A DNA stretch of 64,000 nucleotides from assembly GCF_016858305.2 (NCBI RefSeq), contig NZ_CP074436.1:2624001-2688000 (forward strand). The letters run 5' to 3'. The translations under genes and the position numbers were made by a program. The notes under the pieces were generated by a model that saw only the letters and a program-made list of their open reading frames with translations, was not told the DNA's origin and made no database searches. This stretch comes from Polaribacter sp. Q13. Lineage in GTDB: Bacteria > Bacteroidota > Bacteroidia > Flavobacteriales > Flavobacteriaceae. Positions 51,970-61,999 of this stretch are shown in pieces; position 1 is the first letter of the stretch, and every line of letters starts with the position of its first letter.

Positions 51970-54900
51970 TTGAGAGATTTTTTAAAAAAAGTATTTTTAT
52001 TTATTGTTTTTGCTATCACAGCAAACATATCTTTATATGCCCAGACAAATAAAAACACAGATTCAATTACCGTAAAAAACGATACTCTTAAATTAAGGTA
52101 TAACTTTAAAAAAGAGCAAACTGGTGGTTTGTTTCTAGACTATCTAGCAGAAAAAGAAATTATCTTTGATAAAGAATTAAACAAGTTTGTAATTTTTGAG
52201 AAAATAGGCGATTATTATACCAAAACGCCCATTTATCTTACGCAAAGAGAATACGCAGATTATCGATTAAAAAGAGATATGACGCAGTATTACAAGGACA
52301 AAGTAAGCGCCACAAACTCTAAAAAAAAGGGCTCTGAAGAAGCTCAAAAAGACCTACTACCAACATACTACGTAAAATCTGGTTTATTTAAATCTATTTT
52401 TGGCGGAAACGAAATTAAAGTAACACCTACAGGAAGTCTAAATTTAAAGTTAGGTTTTATTTATCAAAATACAGAAAACCCACAATTATCCGAAGAAAAC
52501 AGAAGTAGTTTTACATTCGATTTTGATCAACAAATTAATGCAAGTATTCGTGCACAAGTAGGTACACGTTTAGATTTCACTGCAAATTATGATACCCAAG
52601 CTTCTTTCGATTTTCAGAATTTAGTAAAAATTGCGTACGAACCTACAGAAGATGATATTTTACAAGGAATAGAAGCTGGTAATATTTCTATGCCAATTAA
52701 AAACTCTTTAATAAATGGTGCTCAAAGTTTATTTGGTGTAAAAACACAATTAAAATTTGGGAATACCAATATTACTGCTGTTTTTTCTCAACAAAACTCA
52801 GAAAGTAAAACAGTTGTTGCCGAAGGAGGAGCATCTATACAGGAATTTCAATTAAAAGCAACGGATTACGATAATGATCGTCACTTTTTCTTATCACAAT
52901 ATTTTATAGACAATTATGCTAACTCGCTTAAAAATTATCCATTAATTAATAGTCAAATTAATATTACCAGAGTAGAAGTTTGGATAACCAATAGAAACGC
53001 AAGTACGGAAGATTATAGAAGTATTGTGGCCTTAGCAGATATTGGAGAGTCTGACACAAATGTTTTGGTAAATCAAACAGGAGAAGTACAACCAACAAAT
53101 CCGCCAATAACAACTGGTGGAAATATACCTACAAACGAATCTAATAATTTATCTAATTTACTTACTACAAACAGTGGTATTAGAAATATTTCTACCGTAA
53201 ATAGCACCTTACAAACTTATAATATGAGTGAAGGTACAGACTATTCTATGTTAGAAAATGCAAGAAGGCTAAACACAAGTGAATTTACTTTAAATTCTCA
53301 ATTAGGTTTTATTTCTTTAAATAGTAGATTAAATGACGGAGAAGTTTTAGCCGTTGCTTATGAATATACAATTGCAGGTGGAGTTACAGGTAGTACAAAA
53401 ACTTCTTTTAAAGTTGGTGAATTTTCTAATGATGGAATTCAATCTCCACAAAATTTAGCTGTAAAATTATTACGAAGTGAGATTTTAAAAACAAATCGTA
53501 AGAATGTAAATACAGGAGAAGTTGAATCTTTTCCAACATGGCGTTTAATGATGAAAAACGTGTATGCTTTAGGTGCATTTCCATTATCTCAAGATGGTTT
53601 CTATTTTGAAATTCAATATAGAGATGATCAAACAGGAATTTCTTCTAATGTATTACAAAACTCAAATACAGTTGGTATTCCTAATTTACCATTAATACAA
53701 GTTTTTAAATTAGACCAATTAGACCAGAGTCAGTACAGATCTCCAGATGGATATTTTGATTATGTAGAAGGAATTACCGTTAATTCTCAATACGGATTTG
53801 TCTTTTTTCCAGAACCAGAACCTTTTGGTAATGATTTAGTACAAAAAAACGCTAATGATATCGGTTTAAATGAAACTGTAGATAACAATTATTTATTTAA
53901 AGAATTATATTTAAACACTAAAACAAATATTAAAAACAACTTCCAAAATAAAGATAAGTACTACTTAAAAGGATATTTTAAATCAGAAAATTCTGGCGGA
54001 ATTCCTATTGGCGCTTTTAATGTACCTAGAGGTTCTGTTAGAGTAACCGCAGGTGGTAGGCAATTAGTAGAAGGTGTAGATTATGTAGTAGATTATCAAT
54101 TGGGGCGTGTACAAATTTTAGATACTGGTTTGCAAGCTTCTGGCACACCTATTAGTGTTTCTACAGAAAATAACGCTGTATTTAATCAACAACGTAAAAC
54201 TTTTATGGGAATTGATGTTGAACATAAATTTTCGGATAAATTTATTGTTGGGGCAACTATTTTAAATGTTAATGAAAAACCTATTACACCAAAAGTAAAT
54301 TTTGGTTCGGACCCAATAAACAACACTATGTTTGGGGTAAATGTAGATTACACCACAGAAGTACCCTATTTTACAAAATTAGCCAATAAATTACCTTTTG
54401 TAGATACAGATGTTCCTTCTAACTTATCCGTTAGAGCAGACATGGCATACTTACTTCCTGGAACGCCAAGCGGTATAGATGTTGCGGGTGCAGCAACTTC
54501 TTATATAGATGATTTTGAAGCATCTCAAATACCTATTAGCATTTTATCTCCATTAGATTGGCACGAAGCGAGTACACCTAGATACTTTCCAGGTTTTTAT
54601 GGAGATCAAGAAGATTTATCTTACAATTATCAAAGAGGAAAATTAGCTTGGTATTATGTAGATCAAATTTTTTATGGAGCTGGAGACACACCTGCAAACA
54701 TAAATGCAGAAGAACTCTCTAGAGCAGAAACAAGACAAATTAATTATAGAGAATTATTCCCAAATATTCAATTAGATATTACTCAGAACTCTTTAATAAG
54801 AACCTTAGATTTAGCCTATTATCCTTCAGAAAGAGGTTCTTATAATTTTGATACAGGAACCAATGTAAAAACGGATGGAACTTTCTCTGACCCACAAAAT

Positions 54901-57900
54901 AGATGGGCAGGAGTTATGAGAGCCTTAACTACCAACAATTTTGACCAAGCAAATGTTGAGTATATGCAGTTTTGGGTAATGGACCCTTATGAAAATTATT
55001 CTATTACTAATGAAGAAGGTTTACCAAACGGATTAACACCTGATAATGTTATGACAAACAACAATCTTCAAGTTGGAGATTTATACATAAATTTAGGTAA
55101 TGTTTCTGAAGACATCTTAAAAGATAGTCGAAAAATGTATGAAAATGGTTTACCAGAAACTGGTGGAGATATTAATACGGCCACTACAACATGGGGTAAA
55201 ATACCTACAAACCCATCTATTATTTACGCTTTTGACGAAAATGATGACTCAAGAACTAACCAAGATCTAGGTTTTGACGGATTAAATGATACCGAGGAAT
55301 TTTCTAAATACAGTACAGCACTTCCAAATTTCAGTAAATTAAACCCTAATGATCCTGCTTCAGACAATTTTCAATATTTTAGAGGTAGCACATTAGATGC
55401 TAGCAATGCTTCTGTACTTACTAGATATAAAAACTACAACAATACACAAGGAAATTCACCAACTTTAAATCAATCTACAGAAAGCTACCCAACATCTTCA
55501 ACATCATATCCAGATGTAGAAGACATTAATAAAGATCAAACCATGAATACCGTAGAAAGTTACTACGAGTATAAAGTTTCTATGAATAGAAATGATTTGG
55601 CAATTGGTAAAAATTATATTGTTGATAAAAAAATAACAGAGGTCACTTTAGAGAACGGCGCTAAACAACAAACAACATGGTACCAATTTAGAGTTCCCTT
55701 AAGAGGAGGAACGCCAATAAATGGTATTTCAGATTTTAATAGTATCCGTTTTGTAAGAATGTTTTTAACCAATTTCAAAATACCTGTAGTACTTCGTTTT
55801 GGAGAATTAGATTTGGTCCGTGGAGATTGGAGACGTTACACAAAGACTTTAGATGAAAATATAACCACACCAATAGATCTAGACGAAAACGAACTAAAAG
55901 ATTTTGAAGTTGGTGTAGTAAGTATAGAACAGAATGAAGGAAGCTACATACAGCCTCCAGGAATAGAAAGAGAGCGTTTACAAGGTAGCACCAGTGTACA
56001 ATTGCAAAATGAACAGTCTGTTACCTTAAAAGTAAACAACTTAGCCGCAAATAAAACCAGAGCAATTTATAAAAACATTAGTATAGATTTAAGGCGATTT
56101 AAAAATTTAAAAATGTTTATGCACCTTCAAAAAAATGAAGGAGCACTTGCTATTAATGATGATGATTTTTCTGCTATTATAAGATTAGGTACAGATTTAA
56201 ATGATAACTTTTATCAAATAGAAGTACCTTTAAAAGTTTCGAAAAACGGTACATCTGCATTAGATCTTTGGCCAGAAGCAAATAATTTAGATGCATTTCT
56301 AGAAACTTTTGGCTTGGTAAAATTAGAACGAGACAGAATTGGTGTTCCAATTACAGATATATATACGTCTACAGAACAGGATGCAGCTATACCTTATACC
56401 ATTTCTGTAAAAGGGAATCCAACATTAGCAGAATTAAAAACCATTGTATTAGGTGTAAAAAACAAAACAACATCTCCTATAAGTGGTGAAGTTTGGTTTA
56501 ATGAATTACGTTCTTCTGGCTTTGATAATGATGGTGGTTGGGCCGCTGTTCTTAATGCGGATGCAAATTTTGCAGATGTAGCAAATGTATCTTTATCTGG
56601 TAGTATGTCTACCGTTGGTTTTGGTAATGTAGAAGACAGAGTAGGCCAACGTAGTTTAGATGAAACTAAACAATATGATGTAGCTACTACTGTAAATTTA
56701 GGAAAAGTTTTAACACCTAAAAAATGGGGAATTCAATTGCCAATGAGCTATAGTATTGGTGAGCTTTATATAGACCCTAAATACGATCCTCAGTTTCAAG
56801 ATATAGAATTAGCAGATGCTTTGGGTGAAAATGAAAACAGTGAGTTTTCTAGAGATTACACAAAAAGAACAAGTATCAGTTTTACAAATGTTAAAAAGAA
56901 CAGAAATCCAAATTCTACAAAAAAACCTAAATTTTACGATGTAGAAAATTTAGCTGTTTCTTATGCCCACAACAAAGAGTTTCAAAGAAACTACAACATT
57001 AAAAAACGTATTAATGAAAGCGTAAGAGCTTCTGCTTCCTACAATTTTAGTTTCGATTCTAAACCAATTGAGCCTTTTAAAAAGAATGATTCTCTTTTTA
57101 GAAGCAAATATTGGCAACTTATAAAAGATTTTAATTTTAATCCTATTCCTAAAACCTTAGCAATTAACTCTAGTATCAATAGAAATTATAATGAACAGCA
57201 GTCTAGAAACCTTGTAGCAGGACTATCTCCTCAACCAGAATTAAAACAACGTAGATTTTTGTTTGATTGGGATTATACCGTTGGTTTTGATTTAACAAAA
57301 TCATTGCAATTAAACTTTAATGCAACCAATAGTTATATTTATGACACCTTTAATAATAATGATGAAATTCAGGTATTTGACGATTTCTTTAATACAGGAA
57401 GAGCCAACCACTATCATCAAAAATTAAATGCTACCTATAATTTACCAATCGATAAAATTCCGTTTTTAAAATTTATAAAAGCAGATTACGCCTACACAGC
57501 AGATTTTGATTGGCAAGCGGCACCACAAAACACCATTGATATTAATGAGGTTGATGTCCCTTCTGTAAACTTAATAGGAAATACTATACAGAATGCAAAT
57601 ACTCACAATTTAAATTCTACTATTAATTTTGATGCTTTTTACAAAGGACTTGGTTTCGAAAAATTACTTTTAACCAAAAGTCAACGTAAATCTGCTAAAG
57701 GAGCAAAAGGCTTAAAGGGATCTAGTTTACCTAGAACCCCTGGAAGAGTAAATCAAAAGAAAAAATTATCTATTGGTAAAAAGATTCTAAAAGGAACTTA
57801 TGATGTCTTAACATCTGTAAAACAAGGAAAAATTAGTTATTCGGAAAACAACGGACAATTATTACCAGGTTATACTGAAGATGTTGGCTTTTTAGGAGGA

Positions 57901-59118
57901 GCACCAACCTCATTTGCTTTTGGTAGTCAAGTAGATATTAGAAATAAAGCATTAGAAAATGGTTGGTTAGTAACACCTAGAGATTCCGATGCAGAATATT
58001 ACAATAAAACCTATAGTAAAACACACTACAATAAATTAGATTATACGTTTACATTAAAACCTTTTAAGGACTTAAATATTGATGTTAGAGGAAATAAAAT
58101 TCAAACTAGAGATTTATCGCAACAACTAGATGTTATAAATAACGGAAGTGAATTTGGAGAAATAAACACAAATATCGCTGCATTTGAAACAGGAAACTTT
58201 AGTACAAGTTACTCTATGTTATCTACTGCATTTACGGATGGAGATGTTTTATTTCAAAACTTAAGAAACTATAGAAGTATCATTTCTGATAGATTAGCTA
58301 GAGAAAACGGAGTTCCCGGAAGTGGTTTTGGTACCAATAGTCAGCAAGTATTATTACCTGCTTTTATAGCTGCATATTCCGGTAAAAGTCCAGATAAAGT
58401 AAACACAGGATTATTTAGAAACATCCCTATTCCTAATTGGACATTACGTTACAATGGTTTAATGAAGTTTAAATTTTTTAAGAAAAACTTTAGCAATTTT
58501 GTAGTTTCACACGGTTATAAATCTTCTTACACTGTATCTAGTTTTACAAACAACCTACAGTATGACAGCAATAATCCTTACGCCAATATAAATGTAGCTA
58601 ATAATTATGAACCAGAATTATTAGTAGCAGCTGTTACTTTGGTAGATGAATTTTCTCCTCTAATTAAATTAGACATGAAAATGAGAAACTCTTTCTCTTT
58701 AAGAGGAGAAGTAAAAAGTGACAGAACACTTACCATGAATTTTAACAATAGTACATTAACCGATATTTCTGGTACAGAATATATATTTGGATTGGGGTAC
58801 GTTTTTGAAGACGTTAAATTTAGTACTCGTTTTACAGGAAAAAAACAAACTCTAAAAGGAGACATCAACTTAAGAGCAGATGTATCTTTAAGAGATAATT
58901 TAACACAAATTAGATCTGTAGATCAAGATAATGATCAAATTAGTGGTGGTCAAAAACTTTTTTCTATTAAATTTACGGCAGATTATAGATTAAGCAATAG
59001 TTTAACAGCATCGTTCTATTACAATCATCAAACATCTAAATATGCAATCTCTACCACTTTTCCAAGACAATCGATTAATGGAGGGTTTAATATTATTTAT
59101 AACTTAGGAGGAAATTAA
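51970..59118 (+). CDS. sprA: Type IX secretion / gliding motility outer-membrane translocon SprA
   Basis: The 2382-residue protein is the giant single-chain beta-barrel of the type IX secretion system, through which gliding adhesins and other CTD-bearing proteins leave the cell. It begins with a signal peptide (MRDFLKKVFLFIVF ... SLYAQ), has the SprA N-terminal signature and repeated conserved segments such as FGTKTQLKFGNTN, SDLSVRADMAYLLPGTP-like and FRVPLRGGTPI, and ends VYNLGGN-like (NIIYNLGGN). The start is a TTG at 51970; no ATG or GTG lies nearby in frame. The order maeB-ruvA-sprA-gcvH is known in gliding flavobacteria. Other T9SS genes are elsewhere. Confidence 0.95.
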   Translation: MRDFLKKVFLFIVFAITANISLYAQTNKNTDSITVKNDTLKLRYNFKKEQTGGLFLDYLAEKEIIFDKELNKFVIFEKIGDYYTKTPIYLTQREYADYRLKRDMTQYYKDKVSATNSKKKGSEEAQKDLLPTYYVKSGLFKSIFGGNEIKVTPTGSLNLKLGFIYQNTENPQLSEENRSSFTFDFDQQINASIRAQVGTRLDFTANYDTQASFDFQNLVKIAYEPTEDDILQGIEAGNISMPIKNSLINGAQSLFGVKTQLKFGNTNITAVFSQQNSESKTVVAEGGASIQEFQLKATDYDNDRHFFLSQYFIDNYANSLKNYPLINSQINITRVEVWITNRNASTEDYRSIVALADIGESDTNVLVNQTGEVQPTNPPITTGGNIPTNESNNLSNLLTTNSGIRNISTVNSTLQTYNMSEGTDYSMLENARRLNTSEFTLNSQLGFISLNSRLNDGEVLAVAYEYTIAGGVTGSTKTSFKVGEFSNDGIQSPQNLAVKLLRSEILKTNRKNVNTGEVESFPTWRLMMKNVYALGAFPLSQDGFYFEIQYRDDQTGISSNVLQNSNTVGIPNLPLIQVFKLDQLDQSQYRSPDGYFDYVEGITVNSQYGFVFFPEPEPFGNDLVQKNANDIGLNETVDNNYLFKELYLNTKTNIKNNFQNKDKYYLKGYFKSENSGGIPIGAFNVPRGSVRVTAGGRQLVEGVDYVVDYQLGRVQILDTGLQASGTPISVSTENNAVFNQQRKTFMGIDVEHKFSDKFIVGATILNVNEKPITPKVNFGSDPINNTMFGVNVDYTTEVPYFTKLANKLPFVDTDVPSNLSVRADMAYLLPGTPSGIDVAGAATSYIDDFEASQIPISILSPLDWHEASTPRYFPGFYGDQEDLSYNYQRGKLAWYYVDQIFYGAGDTPANINAEELSRAETRQINYRELFPNIQLDITQNSLIRTLDLAYYPSERGSYNFDTGTNVKTDGTFSDPQNRWAGVMRALTTNNFDQANVEYMQFWVMDPYENYSITNEEGLPNGLTPDNVMTNNNLQVGDLYINLGNVSEDILKDSRKMYENGLPETGGDINTATTTWGKIPTNPSIIYAFDENDDSRTNQDLGFDGLNDTEEFSKYSTALPNFSKLNPNDPASDNFQYFRGSTLDASNASVLTRYKNYNNTQGNSPTLNQSTESYPTSSTSYPDVEDINKDQTMNTVESYYEYKVSMNRNDLAIGKNYIVDKKITEVTLENGAKQQTTWYQFRVPLRGGTPINGISDFNSIRFVRMFLTNFKIPVVLRFGELDLVRGDWRRYTKTLDENITTPIDLDENELKDFEVGVVSIEQNEGSYIQPPGIERERLQGSTSVQLQNEQSVTLKVNNLAANKTRAIYKNISIDLRRFKNLKMFMHLQKNEGALAINDDDFSAIIRLGTDLNDNFYQIEVPLKVSKNGTSALDLWPEANNLDAFLETFGLVKLERDRIGVPITDIYTSTEQDAAIPYTISVKGNPTLAELKTIVLGVKNKTTSPISGEVWFNELRSSGFDNDGGWAAVLNADANFADVANVSLSGSMSTVGFGNVEDRVGQRSLDETKQYDVATTVNLGKVLTPKKWGIQLPMSYSIGELYIDPKYDPQFQDIELADALGENENSEFSRDYTKRTSISFTNVKKNRNPNSTKKPKFYDVENLAVSYAHNKEFQRNYNIKKRINESVRASASYNFSFDSKPIEPFKKNDSLFRSKYWQLIKDFNFNPIPKTLAINSSINRNYNEQQSRNLVAGLSPQPELKQRRFLFDWDYTVGFDLTKSLQLNFNATNSYIYDTFNNNDEIQVFDDFFNTGRANHYHQKLNATYNLPIDKIPFLKFIKADYAYTADFDWQAAPQNTIDINEVDVPSVNLIGNTIQNANTHNLNSTINFDAFYKGLGFEKLLLTKSQRKSAKGAKGLKGSSLPRTPGRVNQKKKLSIGKKILKGTYDVLTSVKQGKISYSENNGQLLPGYTEDVGFLGGAPTSFAFGSQVDIRNKALENGWLVTPRDSDAEYYNKTYSKTHYNKLDYTFTLKPFKDLNIDVRGNKIQTRDLSQQLDVINNGSEFGEINTNIAAFETGNFSTSYSMLSTAFTDGDVLFQNLRNYRSIISDRLARENGVPGSGFGTNSQQVLLPAFIAAYSGKSPDKVNTGLFRNIPIPNWTLRYNGLMKFKFFKKNFSNFVVSHGYKSSYTVSSFTNNLQYDSNNPYANINVANNYEPELLVAAVTLVDEFSPLIKLDMKMRNSFSLRGEVKSDRTLTMNFNNSTLTDISGTEYIFGLGYVFEDVKFSTRFTGKKQTLKGDINLRADVSLRDNLTQIRSVDQDNDQISGGQKLFSIKFTADYRLSNSLTASFYYNHQTSKYAISTTFPRQSINGGFNIIYNLGGN

Positions 59119-59144
59119 AAAAATAAACATAAAATTATAAAAAA

Positions 59145-59525
59145 ATGAATTTACCATCAGAATTAAAATATACTAAAGACCACGAGTGGATTAAAATTGA
59201 AGGCGATGTAGCAACAGTAGGTATTACCGAATTTGCACAAGGAGAGCTAGGAGACATCGTTTATGTAGACGTAGACACTTTAGATGATACTGTAGAAGAA
59301 GGAGAAGTTTTTGGCTCTGTAGAAGCTGTTAAAACGGTTTCAGATTTATTTATGCCTTTAACAGGTGAAGTAATAGAATTTAATGAAGAGTTAGAAGATG
59401 AACCAGAACTTGTAAATTCTGATCCTTACGGCAAAGGTTGGATGATTAAAATTAAAATATCAGATAGTTCTCAAATAAACAATCTATTAGATGCAGCAGC
59501 GTATAAAGAGCTTATTGAAGGATAA
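59145..59525 (+). CDS. gcvH: Glycine cleavage system H protein
   Basis: The 126-residue lipoyl carrier shuttles the aminomethyl group between P, T and L proteins of glycine cleavage. The lipoylated K63 is in [12 protein letters not shown], and length is normal. It starts 26 bp after sprA. The VanZ-like gene overlaps its last codons. Confidence 0.96.
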   Translation: MNLPSELKYTKDHEWIKIEGDVATVGITEFAQGELGDIVYVDVDTLDDTVEEGEVFGSVEAVKTVSDLFMPLTGEVIEFNEELEDEPELVNSDPYGKGWMIKIKISDSSQINNLLDAAAYKELIEG

Positions 59526-59874
59526 TTTTTTTATCATTGCAATACTAATAACAATTACAATTGCTTATTTAAGTTTGATGAAAATGCCTAAAGTAGAGCC
59601 AAATATCAATAATATTGATAAAATGTATCACTTAACAGCGTATTTTACACTTTCTATATGTTGGTTATTTTCTTTTTATAGAAAACCAGCTCTAAAATAC
59701 GTTATTGTAATTTGTTGCATTCTTTTTGGCATACTTATTGAAGTACTGCAACAAACATTAACTGTATATAGAACAGGAGACTACAAAGATGCAATAGCAA
59801 ATACACTTGGAGTTCTCTTAGGATTAATTGTTTTTAATCAAATATTAAAAAAAAATACAGTTAATTCACACTAA
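59515..59874 (+). CDS. VanZ-like membrane protein
   Basis: The gene encodes about 119-127 residues with three to four membrane helices and the VanZ-like motif [18 protein letters not shown] ... [10 protein letters not shown] ... [12 protein letters not shown]. The start is uncertain: an ATG at 59491 (MQQRIKSLL) overlaps gcvH by 35 bp, and a TTG at 59515 gives an overlap of 11 bp. I list the shorter form as it keeps the hydrophobic helix first. VanZ proteins are of unclear function outside glycopeptide resistance. The pair gcvH-vanZ is common in this group. Confidence 0.7.
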   Translation: MKDNFFIIAILITITIAYLSLMKMPKVEPNINNIDKMYHLTAYFTLSICWLFSFYRKPALKYVIVICCILFGILIEVLQQTLTVYRTGDYKDAIANTLGVLLGLIVFNQILKKNTVNSH

Positions 59875-59932
59875 GACTTGTATATAAACCAATAATTTAA
59901 TTAAATTAGCGAACTATTAAAAACTCTTTACA

Positions 59933-60652
59933 ATGGAAATTAAGAAAAACCCAAAATCAAACTTAGAAAATTACAGTAAAATTTTTATGCAAATAGGTTT
60001 GGTTCTAGCACTATTTATAACACTAATAGCTATAGAACATAAAACATTCGATAAAGTTATTGGAGACCTCGGTACAGTGAACATGAGTGCTGAAATGGAA
60101 GAAGAAACTGTAATTACTGAAAGAGTAGAACAAGTTAAACCAAAAACGCCACCACCACCAGCTCCAGAAAAAATAGAAATTGTAGAAGATGAAAAAGAAG
60201 TAGAAGAGACTGTAATTGAATCTACAGAAACAGATGAAACAGAAGCTGTAGAAGTAGAAGAAATTGTAGAAGTGGAGGAAATAGAAGAAGTTGTAGAAGA
60301 TGTAAGTTTCATGATTATTGAAGATGTACCTGTATTTCCTGGATGTAAAGGAAGTAAAGCAGAATTAAAAGCATGTTTTAGTAAAATGGTTCAAAAACAC
60401 TTTTCAAGAAAATTTGATGCAAATTTACCAAACGAATTAGGATTATCTGCAGGTAGAAAAAGAGTATTTATCGGTTTTAAAATTGATAAAAACGGAAACA
60501 TTGTTGATGTTAATGCAAGAGCTCCACACCCAAAAATTAAAAGTGAAGTAATTAAAGTAATGAAACAATTACCTAAAATGAAACCAGGTAGACAAAGAGG
60601 TAAGCCAGTAGGTGTAAAATATAGTATTCCTTTTACTTTAATTGTAGAGTAA
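59933..60652 (+). CDS. tonB: Energy transducer TonB
   Basis: The 239-residue protein has one N-terminal membrane helix (about 20-42), a proline- and glutamate-rich spacer (KPKTPPPPAPEKIE then acidic runs) crossing the periplasm, and a C-terminal TonB domain (about 128-239). Two Cys residues flank the start of that domain (FPGCKGSKAELKAC), as often in Bacteroidetes. It couples the inner-membrane ExbBD motor to receptors such as those at 17784-20333 and 26948-28774 (function inferred; the genome likely has several). A perfect 52-bp palindrome ends the transcript. Confidence 0.93.
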   Translation: MEIKKNPKSNLENYSKIFMQIGLVLALFITLIAIEHKTFDKVIGDLGTVNMSAEMEEETVITERVEQVKPKTPPPPAPEKIEIVEDEKEVEETVIESTETDETEAVEVEEIVEVEEIEEVVEDVSFMIIEDVPVFPGCKGSKAELKACFSKMVQKHFSRKFDANLPNELGLSAGRKRVFIGFKIDKNGNIVDVNARAPHPKIKSEVIKVMKQLPKMKPGRQRGKPVGVKYSIPFTLIVE

Positions 60653-60663
60653 TTCTTAAATAC

Positions 60664-60715
60664 AATGCATAAAAAAACGTTTAGAGACTAGTCTCTAAAC
60701 GTTTTTTTATGCATT
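60664..60715. terminator. Perfect 52-bp palindrome / bidirectional terminator
   Basis: The 26-base arm AATGCATAAAAAAACGTTTA plus GAGACT is followed, with no spacer, by its exact complement reading AGTCTC then TAAACGTTTTTTTATGCATT. The arms contain A7 and T7 tracts, so it is a bidirectional terminator placed 12 bp after tonB. Arms of this length with no mismatch and no loop are unusual. Confidence 0.85.
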
Positions 60716-61181
60716 TAAGTTTTATAGTGAATAACCATTCTTCTATACATATCCTAAACAAGCTTTCCTTCCTGAAAAAATTAAAGTTAATCAAGTCTTA
60801 TAACTATATTATAAATAGCACCATCAAACTACCTTAAAATAGCTTTATCTCAAATAAAAAAAAGGTTGTTAGCATAATATGATTATAAATACTCAAACAT
60901 TGTCATAACAGAATACCAAATGTACTTTAATATGATTGTCAATATATTGGAGTTACTTTTTCTTAATACGAAATAGAAAACAGAACCATATCTTTAACTC
61001 TTGTTCCGTTTTACATTAAAATATGAAGGTAAAAGAAACAAAACTAATCAATCCTTTTAATGTTTATTTGGTATAAGATAAATAACAAATTATCAAACCA
61101 GTAAGGATTACCTCAAGTTATAAATTTAGCTTTATAAAATCTCGGAAGTTCTGTAATGTAGAAAAATAATAAGACATAAAA
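60716..61181. other. Intergenic region without recognised genes
   Basis: I see AT-rich sequence only. A short frame at 61023-61076 (MKVKETKLINPFNVYLV) has no known relatives in my memory, and a minus-strand TACATTTG at 60917-60924 could be a promoter for a transcript toward the 52-bp palindrome. Confidence 0.4.
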
Positions 61182-61210
61182 AAACTCCAAAAAATATTTT
61201 TTTGGAGTTT
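61182..61210 (-). terminator. Terminator after the MORN-like gene
   Basis: AAACTCC and GGAGTTT flank runs of A and T that also pair with each other. It lies 19 bp past the stop on the minus strand. Confidence 0.7.
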
Positions 61211-61228
61211 AAATAATTTCAATAAAAT

Positions 61229-61579
61229 TTATTTATTAGATGCCAATTTAGCTTCATGTTTCCATAAATTTACGCTAACAATTGCATTGTTATCATAACT
61301 AATTTCTTTTAAAGACTCGTTATTCCAAACAAACCACTTTCCTACTTTTTTACCATCCTCATACTTCGCTATTTGAGTTTTATTTCCTTCCTTATCAAAA
61401 CGAGTCCACTCACCTGTTAATTTTTTATCCTTAAAATACCCTTCAGTACTTATTGAACCATCTTCATAATAATAGGTTGCTTTTACCAAATTTCCTTCAG
61501 CAGTATAAGTTGGTTGTTTATCTTGAGAATATCCTATTGCTGCAACACAAAGGATTATAAGTGTTAGTATTTTTTTCAT
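61229..61579 (-). CDS. Secreted MORN-like repeat protein (YwqK family)
   Basis: The 116-residue protein has a signal peptide ending IGYSQ and three MORN-like hairpins: YYYEDGSISTEGYFKDKKLTGEW, FDKEGNKTQIAKYEDGKKVGKW and the last VWNNESLKEISYDNNAIV. The YwqK label 'toxin-antitoxin' sometimes given to relatives is not supported by anything here. It is a single gene; role unknown, probably periplasmic or at the cell envelope. Confidence 0.85.
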   Translation of the reverse strand: MKKILTLIILCVAAIGYSQDKQPTYTAEGNLVKATYYYEDGSISTEGYFKDKKLTGEWTRFDKEGNKTQIAKYEDGKKVGKWFVWNNESLKEISYDNNAIVSVNLWKHEAKLASNK

Positions 61580-61723
61580 GATATTAAATTTAAAGGTTTA
61601 CATTACAGATACAAATATAGTAAATATATTACAATTTATAAACATTTTGGTAACATTAATTTAACATTGGACTTTCTAATGAATATTTGATACCTTTACT
61701 CTTATTAATTAAAAATCAACATT

Positions 61724-61924
61724 ATGGCAGTTATGAAAGTTATTGAAGTATTAGCAAATTCTGAAAAAAGTTGGGAAGAAGCTACTAGAAAAGCAGTAAA
61801 GCAAGCTTCTAAATCTGTAAAAAACATTAGATCTGTATTTGTACAATCGCAAAGTGCAGTTGTAAATGGTGACGATGTTACTGAATTTAGAGTAAATTTA
61901 AAAATTACCTTTGAAGTAAACTAA
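61724..61924 (+). CDS. Dodecin-like small protein
   Basis: The 66-residue protein fits the dodecin fold (VMKVIEVLANSEKSWEEATRKAVKQASKSVKNIRS ... EFRVNLKITFEV). Dodecins assemble into dodecameric flavin-storage shells. The tryptophan that stacks on flavin in characterised dodecins is absent: the place reads KNIRSVFV. It may therefore bind another ligand or none. A terminator follows. Confidence 0.88.
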   Translation: MAVMKVIEVLANSEKSWEEATRKAVKQASKSVKNIRSVFVQSQSAVVNGDDVTEFRVNLKITFEVN

Positions 61925-61944
61925 AATATAAAAACTAACTACTT

Positions 61945-61979
61945 AAAAGCGATTTAAATTAAAGTTAAATCGCTTTTTT
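61945..61979 (+). terminator. Terminator after the dodecin gene
   Basis: AAAAGCGATTTA and TAAATCGCTTTT pair perfectly across AATTAAAGT, followed by TTT. Confidence 0.85.
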
Positions 61980-61999
61980 TCAATTATAAAAAATACTCT

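Noticed and set aside
59971..60312. A Ser/Thr-rich frame antisense to tonB
   Set aside because: It mirrors the acidic Glu/Val spacer of TonB (GAA/GTA codons read backward as Ser/Thr codons).
61023..61076. A 17-codon frame beginning MKVKETKLINPF
   Set aside because: It is too short, there is no conserved family in my memory, and the region around it shows no coding character.
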